Source: Candidatus Pelagibacter communis (lineage in GTDB: Bacteria; Pseudomonadota; Alphaproteobacteria; Pelagibacterales; Pelagibacteraceae). Taken from it: 64,000 nucleotides of DNA. The stretch is taken from contig NZ_CVSI01000028.1 in NCBI RefSeq assembly GCF_001179985.1, forward strand, positions 1 through 64,000, in the 5' to 3' direction. Under the pieces are notes generated by a model. That model was not told the origin of the DNA, ran no database searches, and was given only the letters and a program-made list of their open reading frames with translations. Positions 61,241 through 64,000 of the stretch are shown piece after piece. How positions within the stretch are numbered: the first letter of the stretch is position 1; every line of letters starts with the position of its first letter. Made by a program: the position numbers and the translations under genes.

Positions 61241-61924
61241 ATGAAGTGGAACACCAAATTTTCTTATCCAAAATCAACAAGATCTTTGATAAATGGTTCA
61301 AGACATTACTCTCTAGATGGATCAAGTTTACCCTCTGTGACAACAATTTTGTCAGCTACTAAAAGCGAAGAAGACAAAGCTGCAATTCTTGCTTGGAAAC
61401 AAAGAGTAGGGACTGTTGAAGCGGAAAGAATTAAGAAAGAGGCCTCAGCAAGAGGAAGTTCTATGCATTCTTATATAGAACAGTTTTTATACGGAAAACT
61501 AAATCAAGAACTATTAGAGGACAACAATAAGTCAAAAAAAATGGCAGAAGAAATTATTGATAATGGTTTGAAAAATAAATTGTTAGAGATATGGGGATCC
61601 GAAGCTACAATATATTATCCTGGCAAATATGCAGGTACTGCAGATTGTATAGGAGTTTATGAAGGCAAAGAATCAATTTTAGATTTTAAACAAAGTAATA
61701 AACCAAAAAAAGTGGAATATATAGAAGATTATTTTTTACAAATTGGAGCTTATTCTTTAGCTCACAATACTGTTTATAATTCTAATATTACCCAAGGCGT
61801 AATTTTATTGTGTACTGTAGATAGATTGTTTCAGGATTTTAAAATTGAAGGTAATGAACTAATAAATTTTCAGAATAAATTTCTTGAGAGAGTTGAAAAA
61901 TTTTATCACTTAATAAATAAATAA
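61241..61924 (+). CDS. PD-(D/E)XK nuclease resembling mitochondrial MGME1
   Basis: A 227-residue nuclease. Features in order: LPSVTTILSATKSEEDKAAI and AWKQRVG (residues 30-57), RGSSMHSYIEQFL (71-83), the catalytic core GTADCIGVYEGKESILDFKQ (Asp135, Asp148, Lys150), and Gln167 in DYFLQIGAYSLA. This domain order and the spacing match MGME1, the mitochondrial single-strand exonuclease, and similar exonucleases of marine phages. It probably trims single-strand DNA ends. Neighbours rmuC and an exonuclease I homologue point to DNA processing. Gap to rmuC is 35 bp. Confidence 0.75.
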   Translation: MKWNTKFSYPKSTRSLINGSRHYSLDGSSLPSVTTILSATKSEEDKAAILAWKQRVGTVEAERIKKEASARGSSMHSYIEQFLYGKLNQELLEDNNKSKKMAEEIIDNGLKNKLLEIWGSEATIYYPGKYAGTADCIGVYEGKESILDFKQSNKPKKVEYIEDYFLQIGAYSLAHNTVYNSNITQGVILLCTVDRLFQDFKIEGNELINFQNKFLERVEKFYHLINK

Positions 61925-62022
61925 TTATTTGACTTTATTCAAAATTAATATACTACGGACTTACTTGCTACTTGTTTAGATGCGAGCCTTCATACTTTTC
62001 GATTAGCATTAATTAATAATTT

Positions 62023-63453
62023 ATGAACATAGTAATTTGGGACATAGAATCCTCAAGCTCTAGTACAGACTTTGGAAGTATTATTGAAATAGGTGGAATT
62101 TTAGTAGATCAAAACTTAGTAGAAAAAGAAAGATTTAATTTAAGGTGTAGACTTCCAGAAGGAGAAATTCCTCAATGTATGGCTCTTCTTGTTAACAAAA
62201 CTGATGTTAACATGCTAACAAAAGCAAATCTAAGTCATTATCAAATGTTATCTCAAGTTGAGATGATTTTTAAAAAATGGAGCCCAGCTATATTCTTAGG
62301 GTGGTCTAATATAGGTTTTGATGACGAAATGATAAGAAAAGAGTTTTTTAAAGGATTAAGATATCCATACATCACAAATTCATCTCCTAACAAAAGACAT
62401 GATGGGCTAAACATTGCTCGCGGTGCTTTTGCTTTAGATAATAAGATATTAAAAACTGAGACTAACGAAAAAGGTAATGCTGTAATGAAGCTAGAGTCTT
62501 TAGCCAGAATGAACGGTTTTGAGACTAAAGGAGCTCATAGTGCCTTATTTGATGCAGAACTAACTCATAAAGTTTTAGGTCTGATAAAAAATAAACAACA
62601 AGATACATGGGACAATTTTTTAAAGACTTCAAATAAGTTAGATACAGAAACAATAATAAAAAAAGAAAAGATTATTACTCTTAATGAGTACTTTTACGGA
62701 AAATCGAGATTATACCTATGTGCACCTCTTCATCCAAAATTCTGTATCCACCCAATATATCAATGGGGCCAGGCTGTTGATTTGAGAGTTGACGTTGAAC
62801 CTCTCCTAAAAATGTCTATCAGTGAACTAAAATCTCAGATGAAAAAAACACCAAAATTTTTAAGGACTATTAGATCAAATAAAGCGCCAATAATAATAGG
62901 TAAAGAGTATGGCATGAAAGCCGAACCTTATAGCGCTATGAACGTCTCTTTAATAAACAAAAGAGCAGAATTAGTAAACACAAATGAAAAATTTTCTGAG
63001 AATATCTTAACTGCATTAAGAGAAATTGCTGAGGAAAAAGAGCAATCAAAATCTCAAGAAGATATAGAGCCAGAGGAAAGTATTTATGTAAAATTTACAC
63101 CCAATAAAGATACTAATTTATTTCAAAAATGGCATGAAGCACCATGGAATGATAAGTTAAAATTGCTAGATAAATTCGAAGATCAAAGAATGGTAGAATT
63201 TGGAAAAAAAATAATATTTCAAGAAGCACCCCATGTTTTACCAGAGTCTATGTTGAAGAAAATCAAGATGGAAATTGCCAAAAGAATTTTAAGTGAAAAA
63301 AAGGAAAAATGGTGGACTTGTAAAGAATTTTACCATGAATGCGATAATCTTAGAGATAAATTTACTAATGAAGGCAATGAGCTAAGTTTAAAGTTTCTCG
63401 ATCAATTAAATAATTACGTAATGTCAATTGAAAAAAAATATAAAAATATTTGA
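62023..63453 (+). CDS. sbcB: Exodeoxyribonuclease I homologue (SbcB-like)
   Basis: A 476-residue protein of the same length and plan as E. coli exonuclease I: N-terminal DnaQ-like 3'-5' exonuclease domain (Asp7 and Glu9 in IWDIESS, FDDEMIRKEFF, AHSALFDAELTHKVL), then an SH3-like region (ICAPLHP-type segment LYLCAPLHPKFC) and a helical C-terminal part. It degrades single-strand DNA 3'-5' in repair and recombination. The 98-bp gap before it has TTGACT and TATACT with a short 14-bp spacer, a possible promoter. Confidence 0.83.
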   Translation: MNIVIWDIESSSSSTDFGSIIEIGGILVDQNLVEKERFNLRCRLPEGEIPQCMALLVNKTDVNMLTKANLSHYQMLSQVEMIFKKWSPAIFLGWSNIGFDDEMIRKEFFKGLRYPYITNSSPNKRHDGLNIARGAFALDNKILKTETNEKGNAVMKLESLARMNGFETKGAHSALFDAELTHKVLGLIKNKQQDTWDNFLKTSNKLDTETIIKKEKIITLNEYFYGKSRLYLCAPLHPKFCIHPIYQWGQAVDLRVDVEPLLKMSISELKSQMKKTPKFLRTIRSNKAPIIIGKEYGMKAEPYSAMNVSLINKRAELVNTNEKFSENILTALREIAEEKEQSKSQEDIEPEESIYVKFTPNKDTNLFQKWHEAPWNDKLKLLDKFEDQRMVEFGKKIIFQEAPHVLPESMLKKIKMEIAKRILSEKKEKWWTCKEFYHECDNLRDKFTNEGNELSLKFLDQLNNYVMSIEKKYKNI

Positions 63454-63485
63454 TGTGGATAAAACTATTTAAATTATTTAAGAAC

Positions 63486-63513
63486 TTGAATATAAAAAAA
63501 AATTTTATATAAG
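63486..63513 (+). promoter_or_regulatory. Putative promoter of trxA at the start codon
   Basis: TTGAAT (63486-63491) and TATAAG (63508-63513) are 16 bp apart. The predicted start falls near 63520, which is the A of the trxA ATG, and no Shine-Dalgarno sequence is present. A leaderless transcript is therefore likely if this promoter is used. AT-rich context lowers confidence. Confidence 0.45.
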
Positions 63514-63519
63514 AAATAT

Positions 63520-63837
63520 ATGGCAACAGTAAACCTTACAGATGAAAATTTTGAATCAGAAGTTATCAAGTCTGGAAAACCAGTGGTTGTTGATTTTTGG
63601 GCAGAATGGTGCGGGCCATGTAAGCAGATTGGACCCATACTAGAGGAGATTTCTGATGAAATCTCAGAAGTGGTAATTGCTAAACACAATATTGATAATG
63701 AACCCAATACCCCTACTAAGTATGGAGTAAGAGGAATTCCTACTATGTTACTATTTTCTGGTGGCGAACTCAAAGCGACTAAAGTTGGAGCAACTACAAA
63801 ATCTAATATTGTATCTTGGATTAAAGAAAATATTTAA
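63520..63837 (+). CDS. trxA: Thioredoxin
   Basis: General thiol-disulfide reductant. The 105-residue protein has VVDFWAEWCGPCKQIGP with the active-site CGPC near residues 31-34, the cis-Pro in RGIPTMLLF, and the C-terminal GATTKSNIVSWIKENI. Standard Trx1 length with no signal peptide, so cytoplasmic. Likely substrates include MsrA and ribonucleotide reductase. Its stop overlaps the end of the convergent folC. Confidence 0.97.
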   Translation: MATVNLTDENFESEVIKSGKPVVVDFWAEWCGPCKQIGPILEEISDEISEVVIAKHNIDNEPNTPTKYGVRGIPTMLLFSGGELKATKVGATTKSNIVSWIKENI

Positions 63838-64000
63838 TTAAGATTTAAAACTTCACCAGCCAAATAAAGGCTTCCAGCGCATAAAAAAATACAATTTTTA
63901 TCTTTATTATTCAACATTAAAGATTCTTCAATACTTTTTGCAGTATGAATATTTTTTTTACCAAGCTTCTTTTTAAATTCTTCTTTAGAAATCGAACCTT
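63834..64000 (-). CDS. folC: Folylpolyglutamate/dihydrofolate synthase FolC, C-terminal fragment
   Basis: Only the last 55 codons lie inside the window; the start is beyond the right edge. The minus-strand reading GSISKEEFKKKLG... ends LCAGSLYLAGEVLNLN, the typical FolC C-terminus ('GSLYLAGEVL'). FolC adds glutamate to dihydropteroate and to folates. It converges with trxA and overlaps its stop by 4 bp. Assignment rests on this short end motif. Confidence 0.8.
   Translation of the reverse strand, partial: GSISKEEFKKKLGKKNIHTAKSIEESLMLNNKDKNCIFLCAGSLYLAGEVLNLN

Noticed and set aside
61241-61924. Prophage remnant, because of similarity to phage exonucleases
   Set aside because: No integrase, structural genes, attachment sites or change in composition; both neighbours are chromosomal genes.
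1-64000. CRISPR arrays, insertion sequences and integrative elements
   Set aside because: No regularly spaced repeats, transposase or integrase motifs were found; the only long direct repeat is the 115-bp block within paralogous genes.

Overview
The window looks like a stretch of core chromosome from a SAR11-clade alphaproteobacterium (Candidatus Pelagibacter or a close relative). The reasons are the very low G+C content, Lys/Ile/Asn-rich proteins, genes that overlap or abut with almost no spacers, and diagnostic genes: RegA-type and ChvG/ChvI-type regulators, a class I lysyl-tRNA synthetase, the F1-ATPase zeta-type inhibitor, the murA-DUF2948-hisD order, and a tRNA-His with no G-1. I see no phage, transposon, CRISPR or integrative element.

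Layout. 0-5 kb (minus strand): proB (cut by the left edge), obg, rpmA, rplU, then gloB-metW-metX with a SAM-II-type riboswitch in front of metX. 5.4-7.4 kb (plus): hisC-like aminotransferase and tyrA. 7.4-14.1 kb (minus): a five-gene run trkH, ampG, NlpC/P60 hydrolase and two tandem TPR-sulfotransferases that share a 115-bp identical tract. 14.2-17.6 kb (plus): lysK, pyrD, rpmB, yhhQ. 17.6-20.7 kb (minus): a polyamine operon (PLP decarboxylase, deoxyhypusine-synthase-like enzyme, ureohydrolase). 20.9-31.4 kb: regA, bioY, an ABC ATPase, polA, chvI-chvG, ahcY, tsaE-amgK-murU. 31.4-42.2 kb: gpmA, a VanZ-like protein, the zeta inhibitor, a nuclease, a lytic transglycosylase, an RND pump, sseA, msrA, a DMT permease, a DNA glycosylase, GT17 and a purine phosphoribosyltransferase. 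42.3-51.4 kb (mostly minus): purine permease, hsp20, an HDAC-like deacetylase, dapE-dapD, a HAD phosphatase, argB, yidC-yidD-rnpA-rpmH. 51.5-64 kb (mostly plus): a TVP38 protein, tRNA-Thr (minus), two small basic proteins, dcd, murA, DUF2948, hisD, infA, tRNA-Phe, cspA, tRNA-His, hisS-hisZ-hisG, rmuC, an MGME1-like nuclease, an exonuclease I homologue, trxA and the end of folC (minus).

How they work together. Several histidine genes lie here (hisC, hisD, hisZ, hisG, hisS, tRNA-His). Peptidoglycan recycling is represented by ampG, amgK and murU, with an NlpC/P60 hydrolase and a lytic transglycosylase. Methionine and SAM turnover is represented by metX/metW under SAM control and by ahcY. Polyamine synthesis forms one operon.

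No dramatic new system is evident. The observations I would follow up are: a paired A18/G55 replacement of the tRNA elbow contact in tRNA-Phe and tRNA-Thr but not tRNA-His; tRNA-His placed 4 nt before hisS, which predicts a nearly leaderless synthetase mRNA; a bacterial homologue of the mitochondrial nuclease MGME1; the DHS-like polyamine operon with a hairpin and T-tract in its leader; gene conversion between the sulfotransferase copies; and small conserved-looking basic ORFs before dcd. All calls come from reading the sequence; no database search was run.
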